Positions 1 to 7,489 of a stretch of DNA of 40,023 nt are shown here, piece after piece (position 1 is the stretch's first letter; the number at the start of each line of letters is the position of its first letter). The DNA is from Tissierellia bacterium (GTDB taxonomy: Bacteria > Bacillota > Clostridia > Tissierellales > Sedimentibacteraceae). A model generated the notes under the pieces. It saw only the letters and a list, made by a program, of their open reading frames with translations. It made no database searches and was not told where the DNA came from. The stretch spans positions 1 through 40,023 of the forward strand of contig JAAYRW010000142.1 of NCBI GenBank assembly GCA_012518555.1, in the 5' to 3' direction. The position numbers were made by a program, and so were the translations under genes.

Positions 1-1
1 T

Positions 2-295
2 CAAGATCCATATTTGTTTAGGCCTCCCTTTGGAGAATACAATCAGGCAATCTTAAACCAACTAGCTTCCCTTGGTTATCTTACCATAATGTGGACCATA
101 GACTCCCTGGACTGGAAAAATCCCGGACCTGATTTCATAGTAAACCGAGTTGTGGAAAACGCTGAACCGGGAGCAATTATTTTATTGCATCAATCAGCCA
201 CTGATACACTTGAAGCTCTGGAAACAATGATAAGGGGCTTAAAAGAGCAAGGTTACGAGTTTGGAACAGTTACCCAAGTTATAGATCTTCTATAA
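2..295 (+). CDS. Polysaccharide deacetylase (NodB family), C-terminal part, cut by window edge
   Basis: The open frame enters from the left edge (first complete codon at base 2), so only about 97 C-terminal residues are visible. They carry the late NodB motifs: RPPFGEYN, corresponding to the RPPyG motif that lines the active site, then WTIDSLDW, and ILLHQS, the position of the conserved His near the active site. This family removes N- or O-acetyl groups from peptidoglycan or other cell-wall glycans, outside the cell. The TDxxDH-type metal motif and any signal peptide lie outside the window. It converges with a second deacetylase, and a hairpin between them can terminate both. TTG at 14 is not the start, because it sits inside the conserved motif. 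Confidence 0.9.
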   Translation, partial: QDPYLFRPPFGEYNQAILNQLASLGYLTIMWTIDSLDWKNPGPDFIVNRVVENAEPGAIILLHQSATDTLEALETMIRGLKEQGYEFGTVTQVIDLL

Positions 296-336
296 AAAAA
301 AGCAATGGAAATTTTCTCTCCATTGCTCTGTTTTTT
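296..336. terminator. Bidirectional intrinsic terminator between convergent deacetylase genes
   Basis: A 9-bp perfect inverted repeat (301-309 with 319-327) is flanked by an A run on the left and a T run on the right, so it can stop transcripts arriving from either side. Confidence 0.8.
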
Positions 337-1165
337 ATTTATATACACGGTAGTATTGTTCTCCCTCTACAAGTGTAACTTCTCTATATTCAAATAACTC
401 ATCAATAGTTACAAGCTGATATCCCCTATTGACTAATTCCGGAATTACTATCTTAGATGCTTCCGCAGTACTGTCATATAAGTCATGCATTAGTATTATA
501 TCTCCGTCTTTTACATTTTCCAAAATAGTATTACTGATAACTTCAGTATTTCTATTTTCCCAGTCTAATGTGTCTATTGACCAATTAATAATCGGCTTTG
601 GTATTTTACTATTTACTCCATCGTTAGTAGAACCATATGGAGGTCTCATAACTGACGGTGTATAGCCGGTGGCTATATGAATTAAATCATCTGTTCCTTT
701 AATTTGCTTGTACAGTTCTTCGTCACTTATAGTCGTTAAATCTTTATGATTATAACTGTGATTGCCTATTTGATTACCTTCTTCCAACATTCGATTTAGA
801 ATATCTTCGTTATTATATACCCTTGATCCCAACACAAAGAAGGTTGCCACTGAATTATTTTCCCTAAGCACATCTAATATTTCTGTTGTATATTGAGATG
901 GTCCATCATCATAGGTTATGGCAACCATAGGCATATTTGGATCTATAACTCTTTGATCCTTTTCTTCTTCCCCAGCGTTTGTTTCAGTACCGGGAGCTTC
1001 GGTTATACTGTACTGAACATTTCCCAAATTAGGTTTTGTATTTTGTGTAAATTCTTCAACACCATTTTCATTATCTAAAATAATAGCATTAACATTTGTT
1101 GTAACTGTACTTATTGACAATATAATCATCAAAGCCAATAATACAGATATTATTTTCTTTATCAT
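335..1165 (-). CDS. Exported polysaccharide deacetylase (NodB family)
   Basis: A 276-residue protein with an N-terminal hydrophobic signal or anchor (residues 1-27), a linker rich in acidic residues and Asn, and a NodB deacetylase domain from about residue 80. Visible motifs are TYDDGP (84-89, catalytic base and metal-binding Asp), NHSYNH (the two metal-binding His), RPPYGST, SIDTLDWENR and ILMHD. The full metal-dependent set is present, so it should be active, probably on peptidoglycan acetyl groups at the cell surface. I chose ATG at 1165 because AAAGGGGGA sits just upstream of it; a longer start at 1186 would lie on the far side of that site. It resembles the partial gene to its left and is its convergent neighbour. 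Confidence 0.92.
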   Translation of the reverse strand: MIKKIISVLLALMIILSISTVTTNVNAIILDNENGVEEFTQNTKPNLGNVQYSITEAPGTETNAGEEEKDQRVIDPNMPMVAITYDDGPSQYTTEILDVLRENNSVATFFVLGSRVYNNEDILNRMLEEGNQIGNHSYNHKDLTTISDEELYKQIKGTDDLIHIATGYTPSVMRPPYGSTNDGVNSKIPKPIINWSIDTLDWENRNTEVISNTILENVKDGDIILMHDLYDSTAEASKIVIPELVNRGYQLVTIDELFEYREVTLVEGEQYYRVYK

Positions 1166-1198
1166 AATATCCCCCTTTATATACATTGGTATATAGAT

Positions 1199-1227
1199 AT
1201 TATATATCTCATAGTTTTATTCATCAA
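1199..1227 (-). promoter_or_regulatory. Predicted sigma-A promoter of the exported deacetylase
   Basis: On the minus strand TTGATG (1222-1227) and TATAAT (1199-1204) are separated by 17 bases, about 35 bases upstream of the chosen start. The remainder of 1228-1378 shows no gene that I can support. Confidence 0.6.
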
Positions 1228-1378
1228 TATAAACAAATAGGATATACAGGCAGATATATCATCGATTAACAGAAGTTTGAAGGAATACCAATTGTTACTT
1301 TCTCCCACACCTCCGACAACATAATAGCATATAAATATATCTTTTTTGTATCCAAAAGAAAACTTTCTCAAAAAATTA

Positions 1379-1400
1379 GGCTGCCTGTTTAAAAGCAGCC
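1379..1400 (-). terminator. Intrinsic terminator after mazF
   Basis: GGCTGC (1379-1384) pairs with GCAGCC (1395-1400) across a 10-base loop. Read on the minus strand, TAATTTTTT follows. It lies just past the mazF stop codon. Confidence 0.75.
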
Positions 1401-1417
1401 CCGAATTAAGTTAGATA

Positions 1418-1744
1418 TTATCTTGCAATTTGAGAAAAGACCGTTGATATAATTTCTTCTAACAGATCGTCAGGAATGCGTTCAATTACTTTATATCTAC
1501 GAGCATTGAGGTCTAAAGCTTTAATGTGTTCGCACGAAACAAAGCCCGTTGTAATTGTTCTATTGTCAAGAGGAATATGAAGAGGGAAGGCTCTTTTTGT
1601 ATTCGTTATAGGACATACAATAGTTAAATTCACTTTTGAATTAAAAAAATCATTACTTATGACTACTGCTGGTCTATATCCAGCCTGTTCGTGACCTGCT
1701 TGGTGATCTAAATCCAGTTTTATTATATCACCTTGCTTTACCAT
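1418..1744 (-). CDS. mazF: MazF/PemK-type endoribonuclease toxin without a visible antitoxin
   Basis: The 108-residue protein has the complete MazF fold signature: GDI at 5-7, the HEQAGYRPAVVIS strand-loop (18-30) with the Arg expected at the active site (R24), CPIT (44-47) with the active-site Thr, and the EHIKALD strand (72-78). Family members cut mRNA at short specific sequences and are normally neutralised by a MazE/AbrB-like or RHH antitoxin encoded immediately upstream. Here the upstream DNA is a hairpin and a response-regulator remnant; no small antitoxin frame is visible. The ribosome site is poor (AAAGAGTT). It could be a solitary toxin, be controlled by an antitoxin elsewhere, or be poorly expressed. 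Confidence 0.9.
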   Translation of the reverse strand: MVKQGDIIKLDLDHQAGHEQAGYRPAVVISNDFFNSKVNLTIVCPITNTKRAFPLHIPLDNRTITTGFVSCEHIKALDLNARRYKVIERIPDDLLEEIISTVFSQIAR

Positions 1745-1753
1745 AACTCTTTG

Positions 1754-2076
1754 TTACACCGCCAAAAGGAACAACAAGGGACGTTCCTTTTGAACGCTTA
1801 AAAGAGCCATTACTTTAGCATAGAGTTCTGCTAATAAAAATGGTTTCGTAACGTAATCATCGCATCCTAACTGGTACCAATACAATCTATCGCTGATACT
1901 ATGCTTTGCAGTAATAAATATAATTGGAACATCACTAAATTTTCTTAACTCCCTGCAAATTGTAAATCCATCTACCTCCGGTAGCTTTACATCTAAAAGC
2001 ACCAAATCATAATTATTATCCCTAGTCTTTAATTGACCTTCTATGCCAGTCTCGGCAGTATATATATCTAAAAAGA
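1754..2076 (-). pseudogene. Response-regulator receiver domain remnant, truncated at both ends
   Basis: The frame encodes the middle and end of an OmpR-type receiver domain: YDLVLLDVKLPEVDGF (phospho-acceptor Asp in LLDV), VPIIFITAK (switch Thr), and DDYVTKPF (conserved Lys). Coding similarity begins right at the stop codon of the GNAT gene, without the N-terminal acidic DD/ED pair or a plausible start. The frame runs off after ALLSVQKERP with no DNA-binding domain. A genuine OmpR regulator is about 220-230 residues; about 105 remain. This is the scar of a rearrangement, and the mazF gene directly abuts it. Confidence 0.8.
1763..1792. repeat. REP-like 10-bp hairpin between mazF and the response-regulator remnant
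   Basis: CAAAAGGAAC (1763-1772) is the exact reverse complement of GTTCCTTTTG (1783-1792), and the loop contains AAGGGAC. It resembles palindromes with a GGGACGTTC-type core that recur between genes in Clostridia; that resemblance is from memory. I see one copy in this window. Confidence 0.5.
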
Positions 2077-2565
2077 CTAAAACTCTAAAATCATATCATA
2101 CCAAACACTACCACCATGCTGGGATTTTGAAATACCTTTGTTTTTGAATCCAAAACTTGTATAGTAATGAAGTAGATTCTCTTTGCACGTTAAGATTACA
2201 CCCTTGCGATCATTTAATCTCGATGATTCTATCATATGGTTCATTAATTGAGCAGCAATTCCATGGTTACGGTATTCAGGAATTACATCAAGTCCAAAAA
2301 TAGCCTGATAATCTCCATTAGGAATATGTAGGCTAGCATCACTAAATAGCTCATCGAAAATAGCCTTTTCATTAGTAACACACCCATTAATAAACCCAAT
2401 TATTTTTCCACCAATTTCCGCTACAAAAAAACTATCGGGAAATGTCTTAATTCTTTGTTCTAATGATGACTTTGTAGCTGCCTCTGCTTCTGGGAAACAT
2501 TTAGCTTCCACTTCTGATACCATATATAAATCTTCACTAGATACTCTTCTGATTTTTATATTCAT
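2077..2565 (-). CDS. GNAT-family N-acetyltransferase
   Basis: The 162-residue protein has the GNAT fold. The N-terminal IRRVSSEDL strand is followed by CFPEAEAAT, a feature of the arylalkylamine-acetyltransferase-like subgroup. Then come FFVAEIGGKIIGFING (motif D), GLDVIPEYRNHGIAAQL (motif A; RxxGI binds the acetyl-CoA pyrophosphate), and YYTSFGFKNKG (motif B). It should transfer acetyl from acetyl-CoA to a small amine; the substrate cannot be read from the sequence. GGAGAAATATT precedes the ATG. Its stop codon lies directly at the start of the response-regulator remnant, so downstream DNA has been replaced. Confidence 0.88.
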   Translation of the reverse strand: MNIKIRRVSSEDLYMVSEVEAKCFPEAEAATKSSLEQRIKTFPDSFFVAEIGGKIIGFINGCVTNEKAIFDELFSDASLHIPNGDYQAIFGLDVIPEYRNHGIAAQLMNHMIESSRLNDRKGVILTCKENLLHYYTSFGFKNKGISKSQHGGSVWYDMILEF

Positions 2566-2586
2566 AATATTTCTCCATTCAAAAAA

Positions 2587-2745
2587 TTAAGTTACCTTGT
2601 TTACAAAGTAGTTATAGTAACCTTCACCTACTTTTACTCTTCCTTTACCAAATTTTTCCCTTATATCGAATGGTACTATTACATATGCTCCGTCAATATC
2701 GGGAACTTTCTTAATTTCAGAATCAAACTCATATTTTTTCTTCAT
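2587..2745 (-). pseudogene. DUF1905 protein stub (52 codons)
   Basis: A short frame with a good ribosome site (AAAGGAAAAAG) encodes the start of a DUF1905 domain: FDSEIKKVPDIDGAYV, VPFDIREKFGKGRVKV. Full DUF1905 proteins continue with a conserved GxPYRGSL-type segment to about 90-100 residues, or carry an extra YdeI-like domain. Here the sequence diverges after KVGEGYY and stops. It is probably a truncated gene, although a short peptide could still be made. It lies just upstream of the GNAT gene on the same strand. Confidence 0.65.
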
Positions 2746-2836
2746 TTCTTTTTCCTTTCAATTTATTGGATATAAATTTGAATAATGGGGCTTAATCCTA
2801 TATGTAAGCTATCATAGTACCTAATGTGATTATTAG

Positions 2837-3058
2837 TTATTTAATTACATCTATGTTTCCATAAAAGAGAAAATTAAGCAAACATACTATCAATGTCATA
2901 TGCAGGCCCAGCAATTGGCATATTCTGTCTAACAAAGTGTATTTACCAATATTATCTCTTTTTTCACGCCCTTCTTTTGTAAGATAAATGTATGACCAAT
3001 AAATTCCACTAAACCCGCTAGAAAAAGACAAAAATAAATACAATACTGCCTTCACCAT
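2837..3058 (-). CDS. Small predicted membrane protein, unknown function
   Basis: A 73-residue frame starting MVKAVLYLF with two hydrophobic segments (about residues 3-24 and 51-68) separated by a charged loop with KEGREKR. I do not recognise a family. AGGGG lies about ten bases upstream of the ATG at 3058, which supports that start over a longer one at 3124. The two-helix layout and the intact frame argue for a real gene, but the neighbourhood is degraded and it may be a remnant. Confidence 0.4.
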   Translation of the reverse strand: MVKAVLYLFLSFSSGFSGIYWSYIYLTKEGREKRDNIGKYTLLDRICQLLGLHMTLIVCLLNFLFYGNIDVIK

Positions 3059-3208
3059 ATAATACCAACCCCTATATAAATTATTTAAATAAGTTAAAAT
3101 GATACCGTGAATCTCAATAATCAAATTTCAACCATAATTGCCTACTGCGTATATTACCAATAATAATGCAACAACATGCTATTAAGTATTGCCAGGAGAG
3201 TGTATGCC

Positions 3209-4870
3209 TTACAATTTACTTAATTCATCCATCATAGCCCTTCTATTTCTATATTTTATTTTCCACTCATCAGTAATTTCTTTGACTTTTTCTTTGCCGC
3301 CCGGATATTTTTGCATTCTTCTTAATATAGAAACTATTTCCCTATATTTGTTTCTGTTAGAACTATAGCTGGCCATATCTTTTACCTCTAATTCATATTT
3401 ATATAGCAATTCTCTAGGATATAATTTCTTTAAGAATTTTTCGTATTCATTCAATTTGTATAGACCAGTAGAATTAATAACTAAGTTGAGTAAACGGTCA
3501 TAAAGCTTCTCTTCTTCGTAAAGTTTATCTAAATTAGAATATCTAGGTAGTTTTTCAAATATTTTTTCCCTTTTTTCTTCCCATTCTGCGGTACTATATA
3601 AGGACTTCAATTCTTTATATAAGTTTATATCCCCTACTTTATATTTTAAAACCAAAGACCACAATTCTTTCTTATATTCATTAAATTTGCCTGTATTTTT
3701 ATAAATCTCTTTTAATTGTAAGCTGTAATCTGCAACAATCCCACGATAGTCCTTATCTATTGATTTCCCATCCTTTAATAATTTAATGGCTAAATCATAA
3801 TCTTTGTTTTTTAGGCAGTAATCTGCATATTTTTTCCGTATTGTGTTAAATTCTAAGTTTTCCTTGTAATATTCCTCTATCTTGTTTTGTGGTAATTTTT
3901 GCTCCTCCAAAATTTCTAAATACCTAATAGTCCATTTTTCAGCATGATAGTTAGCAGATATTGCATTAGTAACTTGCTTATATTTTTGAATCTTATCCTC
4001 TATAAATTTAAGTTTTCTTGACAAATACTCTTTTTCTAAAAAGTTATTAAATAAAATATCCTCAAGGTAGTCTTCCATGTAATCAATAACTGAACCATCA
4101 AGATTGTCCATAAACCACCGAAACATTGCTCCCTTCAAACCTTCATTACAATTGTCTAATATATATTCCCACAATTCTACACAAGAATTAGCTATCATTG
4201 ATGTTTGACCACCAGAGTCATCCATATCCTGATTACCTAATTTAACAAATATATGATTTATAAGTTCAAAGGCTTCCTCATATTGACCATTATCTAAAAT
4301 AATACTTAAGTCTTCATAGATAAAGTCCATAATATCAAAATAAAAATATTGAGCACTATTATAATCTATAAAGTCATGTTTACCACCGTATCTTCTAAAA
4401 ACACTATTAATCTGCGTTTTATATTTCCTTACATCTGCATGAGTCATTTTTGTTATTACAGTATTTTTGAATCTATATAATAATTTTTCATCTTTCTCTA
4501 AAATATTTATTAAGAAATTTCTAATTATATTTTCATCAGCTTCATCTACCAATTTAGATATGCTTATTTCCTCATCAGATTCTTTGGTATCATTTTTTTC
4601 GCCTTCCTCAATAAGATCGTAATACTCTACACTATATAACAATGCGACCATATGTTTACAATTGTTCCCATCGAATGCATGAGGGCAGTCACAATCCATA
4701 TCATTTATTTCACCATTATCAATAGAAATTTGTACAAAGTATTCATCAGTACCATGTACTAGTCCTTTTATTAACTCATCAGTTATATCTATATTAGAAA
4801 CGAGTCCACGTTCATAGTAATCCAATCCCCTATCTAATATATGATTTTGAAATAAATGGGTCCAAATCAT
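3209..4870 (-). CDS. SWIM zinc-finger protein
   Basis: The 553-residue protein has an N-terminal SWIM zinc finger, C60-x-C62-x8-C71-x-H73, preceded by the usual strand-rich segment (YFVQISIDNGEIND). The rest (about 90-553) is charged, mostly helical and repeat-like, with several Leu/Tyr/Lys-rich helical pairs resembling TPR/HEAT-type repeats. SWIM domains bind DNA or proteins and are often seen next to SNF2 helicases or in stand-alone proteins of this size. No helicase gene is adjacent here. AGGAGG sits six bases before the ATG. The cellular role is unknown. Confidence 0.85.
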   Translation of the reverse strand: MIWTHLFQNHILDRGLDYYERGLVSNIDITDELIKGLVHGTDEYFVQISIDNGEINDMDCDCPHAFDGNNCKHMVALLYSVEYYDLIEEGEKNDTKESDEEISISKLVDEADENIIRNFLINILEKDEKLLYRFKNTVITKMTHADVRKYKTQINSVFRRYGGKHDFIDYNSAQYFYFDIMDFIYEDLSIILDNGQYEEAFELINHIFVKLGNQDMDDSGGQTSMIANSCVELWEYILDNCNEGLKGAMFRWFMDNLDGSVIDYMEDYLEDILFNNFLEKEYLSRKLKFIEDKIQKYKQVTNAISANYHAEKWTIRYLEILEEQKLPQNKIEEYYKENLEFNTIRKKYADYCLKNKDYDLAIKLLKDGKSIDKDYRGIVADYSLQLKEIYKNTGKFNEYKKELWSLVLKYKVGDINLYKELKSLYSTAEWEEKREKIFEKLPRYSNLDKLYEEEKLYDRLLNLVINSTGLYKLNEYEKFLKKLYPRELLYKYELEVKDMASYSSNRNKYREIVSILRRMQKYPGGKEKVKEITDEWKIKYRNRRAMMDELSKL

Positions 4871-4895
4871 ATTTTTCCTCCTAGGCTTTTTTCAG

Positions 4896-5498
4896 TTATA
4901 ATTCCATACTTTCATATACATTAATAATACTATTTTTACTACCAACATAAGCAGCAACACTTAATCCTAACCATATTATCACAATCAACACATCCAAGAT
5001 AATGTCTTGTCCGACTTGCAATTTAACATCCACCATGTTATAGATAATCAAATTCATGAAAATAGGATACAACATAATGAAGCTTGGGTTTACAAATTCG
5101 ATTACATTTCCACCTAAGAAAATAGACAATGGAAATGTTATGGCCAACTCTAAGACAAATGGTAGCATATCTATTGGGTTTGTCCTTCCAATAATCACAC
5201 TTATAATATATATCGCTAATACAAATAAGGTTGCGGCACTATAAATAATCAACAAAGTTATGAACTTAGCCTTTGCAAATTCTGCCCTGCTTGTCGGCAA
5301 ACTGAAAATGATCTTATATTTTTTGCCACCAATATCCTCCATTGTAAAAACTGACATACAAACTATCGTTGGAATTATCATAATAAACAAGCCAGTTCCT
5401 CGTTTAATATACAATCCAATAATAACAATAATTAAAAGTATTAGACTAAAATGAATCTTTTTTAATAATAACAAATTATGTTTTATTGTTGCTTTCAT
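4896..5498 (-). CDS. ABC-2 type transporter permease (second permease of the GntR-ABC module)
   Basis: About 200 residues with six predicted membrane segments and the motif SLPTSRAEFAKAKF, typical of ABC-2 permeases of the YtrB-associated/bacitracin-type exporters (a cytoplasmic loop SLPxxRxEfvxaKy). It would pair with the ATPase encoded upstream at 6944. I place the start at ATG 5498, with AGGTG six bases upstream; an in-frame GTG at 5507 overlaps that site. Being intact, it could in principle work with the ATPase, but its partner permease is damaged. Confidence 0.85.
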   Translation of the reverse strand: MKATIKHNLLLLKKIHFSLILLIIVIIGLYIKRGTGLFIMIIPTIVCMSVFTMEDIGGKKYKIIFSLPTSRAEFAKAKFITLLIIYSAATLFVLAIYIISVIIGRTNPIDMLPFVLELAITFPLSIFLGGNVIEFVNPSFIMLYPIFMNLIIYNMVDVKLQVGQDIILDVLIVIIWLGLSVAAYVGSKNSIINVYESMEL

Positions 5499-5584
5499 AA
5501 TTATCACCTGCCATTAAAATCTATATCTGAAAAATGTTGTAAAAATTTTTTAACAAAAATATCTAATTCTATTAAAGAATGGGA

Positions 5585-6142
5585 TTATGAATATGCTTTA
5601 ATTGATATAGACATCGATATTAAGTATAAAAGCAGACAAGCTATAGCTGTTGCTGTAAAGTTGTTGGTTATTATGTTAACAATGAATTCTGCTTCGGTTG
5701 TTAAAAATACTCTTGTATAGAGAGCGTGTATATAATAAAAAATAATCGCTAAAGGAAGTATACCATAAACTACTATTGTAATAATTGGTTTCGTTTTCGA
5801 ATACCCAAATTTGTAGATAAAAGGGAAAGCTATTGAAAATATGAAAATGCAAAATACTATATTGATTATAAATGTTGACCTGAAAAATATGATATTCCCA
5901 TCTAATACAGATTTCACCGCAGGAAATATACTGACAGCTAAAGCTGTGGTGATAATAATTGCTGCAGAAAACATATAAAAACCAATCACTATGTTTCTTT
6001 GTTGCAAAGGAAGACTTTTCATTACTATAGAATTTTCTGCGGTACTTTCTTTCACTATAAGGCTGTCGACAATAGTGTATACAACACCTACAGATGCAAC
6101 AGAGGACAATAATGATTTCCTCAATATTGGGTTTATCAACAA
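5585..6142 (-). pseudogene. ABC-2 permease lacking its N-terminal region
   Basis: From about 6110 onward the frame is a clear ABC-2 permease: TIVDSLIVKESTAEN, then MKSLPLQQRNIVIGFYMFSA (the SLPxxRxxiV cytoplasmic motif), then four or five membrane helices to the stop at 5585. The normal N-terminal KDL-type start and first helix (roughly 40-50 residues) are missing. Instead the sequence overlaps, in another frame, the end of the ATPase gene. The only in-frame starts are TTG codons inside ATPase coding sequence without a ribosome site. I read it as the product of a deletion that removed the ATPase C-terminus, the spacer and the permease N-terminus. Confidence 0.75.
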
Positions 6143-6944
6143 TTATATTTGAACCGTACATTGCCTGAAGTTTCTCGTGATTAAGTGTAAGACCCGAAAA
6201 CCCGTATTTATTCTTTTTAATCCTGATACATTCATTTTCTATATTGCTGTCTAATATGTCTAACCCGCCTTTTACAATTCTGTAGGTATCTTCCAATATA
6301 GTTTTCTCTTCTGAAAACACCAATTTACCTTTATTGATAAAGGTAATGTAATCAGCCATCTTTTCAATATCCGAAATTATATGTGTAGAAAACAATATAC
6401 TTCTCTTTCCATCTTCAATATATTCCTGCAAAATATTTACTATTTCGTGCCTGAATATAGGGTCTAAGCCCGAGGTAGGTTCATCCATTATAAGCAATTC
6501 TGCATTGTGAGACAAGGCAATTGCCAAAGCAAACTGTATTTTCATACCCTTTGACAGTTCTTTTGCTTTTTGATTTTTATTAAGCTTAAATCTGTTTAAA
6601 TAATTGTCAAAATCTTTCCAAGACCAGTCCTCATAAAAATCCGCTATGACCTTCGCATTGTCTATAAGACTAAAATTTTCATAAAAGTTACAATCATTAT
6701 AGACAAAACCAATTCTGTTTTTAACTTCTTTTTCATCCTTTAAATTATCTAATCCAAATATCTTTATTTCCCCGGAGGATCTTTTGATTAAATTCATTAT
6801 AAGCTTGATAGTTGTGGTCTTTCCAGCTCCATTAGGGCCTATAAAACCCATAATGTATCCTCTTTTCAGACTGAAACTCACATTATCCAGCTTAAAACCT
6901 GCATAATCTTTGGATAAGTTTTTTATTTCTAAAATTCTTTCCAT
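5676..6944 (-). CDS. ABC transporter ATPase with an out-of-frame C-terminal tail
   Basis: Residues 1-279 form a normal exporter ATPase of the YtrB type: Walker A GPNGAGKTT (36-44), a signature written SKGMK (131-135) as usual for this subfamily, Walker B LLIMDEP (150-156), and H-loop STHI (H188). The family normally ends a few residues after the DKPNIEEIII segment (270-279). Here translation runs on for 143 residues of Cys/Tyr/Ser-rich nonsense, because it reads through the adjacent permease coding sequence in the wrong frame. AGGAGG precedes the ATG; the upstream GntR gene ends two bases before. Together they form a GntR-ABC-permease-permease operon that exports an unknown compound, perhaps a peptide antibiotic. 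Confidence 0.85.
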   Translation of the reverse strand: MERILEIKNLSKDYAGFKLDNVSFSLKRGYIMGFIGPNGAGKTTTIKLIMNLIKRSSGEIKIFGLDNLKDEKEVKNRIGFVYNDCNFYENFSLIDNAKVIADFYEDWSWKDFDNYLNRFKLNKNQKAKELSKGMKIQFALAIALSHNAELLIMDEPTSGLDPIFRHEIVNILQEYIEDGKRSILFSTHIISDIEKMADYITFINKGKLVFSEEKTILEDTYRIVKGGLDILDSNIENECIRIKKNKYGFSGLTLNHEKLQAMYGSNIIVDKPNIEEIIIVLCCICRCCIHYCRQPYSERKYRRKFYSNEKSSFATKKHSDWFLYVFCSNYYHHSFSCQYISCGEICIRWEYHIFQVNIYNQYSILHFHIFNSFPFYLQIWVFENETNYYNSSLWYTSFSDYFLLYTRSLYKSIFNNRSRIHC

Positions 6945-6946
6945 TG

Positions 6947-7324
6947 CTATTCCTCCTGCTCATAGATTATTTTTATTTTTTTGATTAATTGTTCTTTGGG
7001 AATATTTAACATCTTGCTCTTTTTCACAATTTTAATTAAATCTTCTTCAATAATTTCAAATTTCTTTTCCTCTAAACTTGTTAAACTTTGAGAGGCTACA
7101 AATGTTCCTTTGCCTTGAACCGTATGTATGAACCCGTCCCTTTCCAATTCTTCGTAAGCCCTTTTGGTTGTAATAACGCTTACCTCAAGCTCTTTAGCAA
7201 GATTCCTAATAGACGGCAACAACTCATTCTTAGCTAGTACTCCATTGATTATTTGTTCTTTTATTTGAAATGAAATTTGCTCATAAATCGGTTGCTTATT
7301 TGAGTTAGATATTAATATTTTCAT
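6947..7324 (-). CDS. GntR-family repressor, YtrA subgroup
   Basis: The 125-residue protein has the short YtrA layout: an N-terminal winged helix (PIYEQISFQIKEQIINGVL, LPSIRNLAKELEVSVITTKRAYEELERDGF, GKGTFV, about residues 12-78) and a short helical dimerisation tail of about 45 residues. YtrA-type proteins repress ABC-exporter operons until a cell-envelope signal appears. It is the first gene of the ABC operon and lies downstream of a palindrome placed as an autorepression site. Confidence 0.92.
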   Translation of the reverse strand: MKILISNSNKQPIYEQISFQIKEQIINGVLAKNELLPSIRNLAKELEVSVITTKRAYEELERDGFIHTVQGKGTFVASQSLTSLEEKKFEIIEEDLIKIVKKSKMLNIPKEQLIKKIKIIYEQEE

Positions 7325-7347
7325 TTATCATCCTTCTCTGCTCCGCT

Positions 7348-7366
7348 GTGTATATACTATATGCAC
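7348..7366 (-). promoter_or_regulatory. Predicted GntR (YtrA-type) operator
   Basis: A 19-base near-perfect palindrome (GTGTATATAC/TATATGCAC; 16 of 18 paired positions match) begins immediately downstream of the -10 box and covers the expected transcription start. That is a typical repressor position. YtrA-family operators have this AT-centred GT...AC form. Confidence 0.7.
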
Positions 7367-7395
7367 AGTATATGCTACTATTATCATTATGTCAA
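7367..7395 (-). promoter_or_regulatory. Sigma-A promoter of the GntR-ABC operon
   Basis: Minus-strand TTGACA (7390-7395), a 17-base spacer, and TATACT (7367-7372). It is close to consensus, so repression rather than weak polymerase binding should set expression. Confidence 0.8.
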
Positions 7396-7399
7396 GAAC

Positions 7400-7429
7400 A
7401 AAAAAGACCGTTTGTGAACGGACTTTTTT
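7400..7429. terminator. Intrinsic terminator after the M56 gene
   Basis: A hairpin with one mismatch (CCGTT at 7408-7412 with AACGG at 7417-7421, extended by an A run pairing a T run) can terminate the minus-strand M56 transcript just upstream of the GntR promoter. Confidence 0.65.
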
Positions 7430-7489
7430 GCCACTGCAATTACAGCCATGTGACAGGCATACTTATATGGACAGGCGTATACTACCATA

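Noticed and set aside
1177-1371. A 64-codon minus-strand frame upstream of the exported deacetylase
   Set aside because: It has no ribosome site, overlaps the promoter of the deacetylase gene and has no family resemblance.
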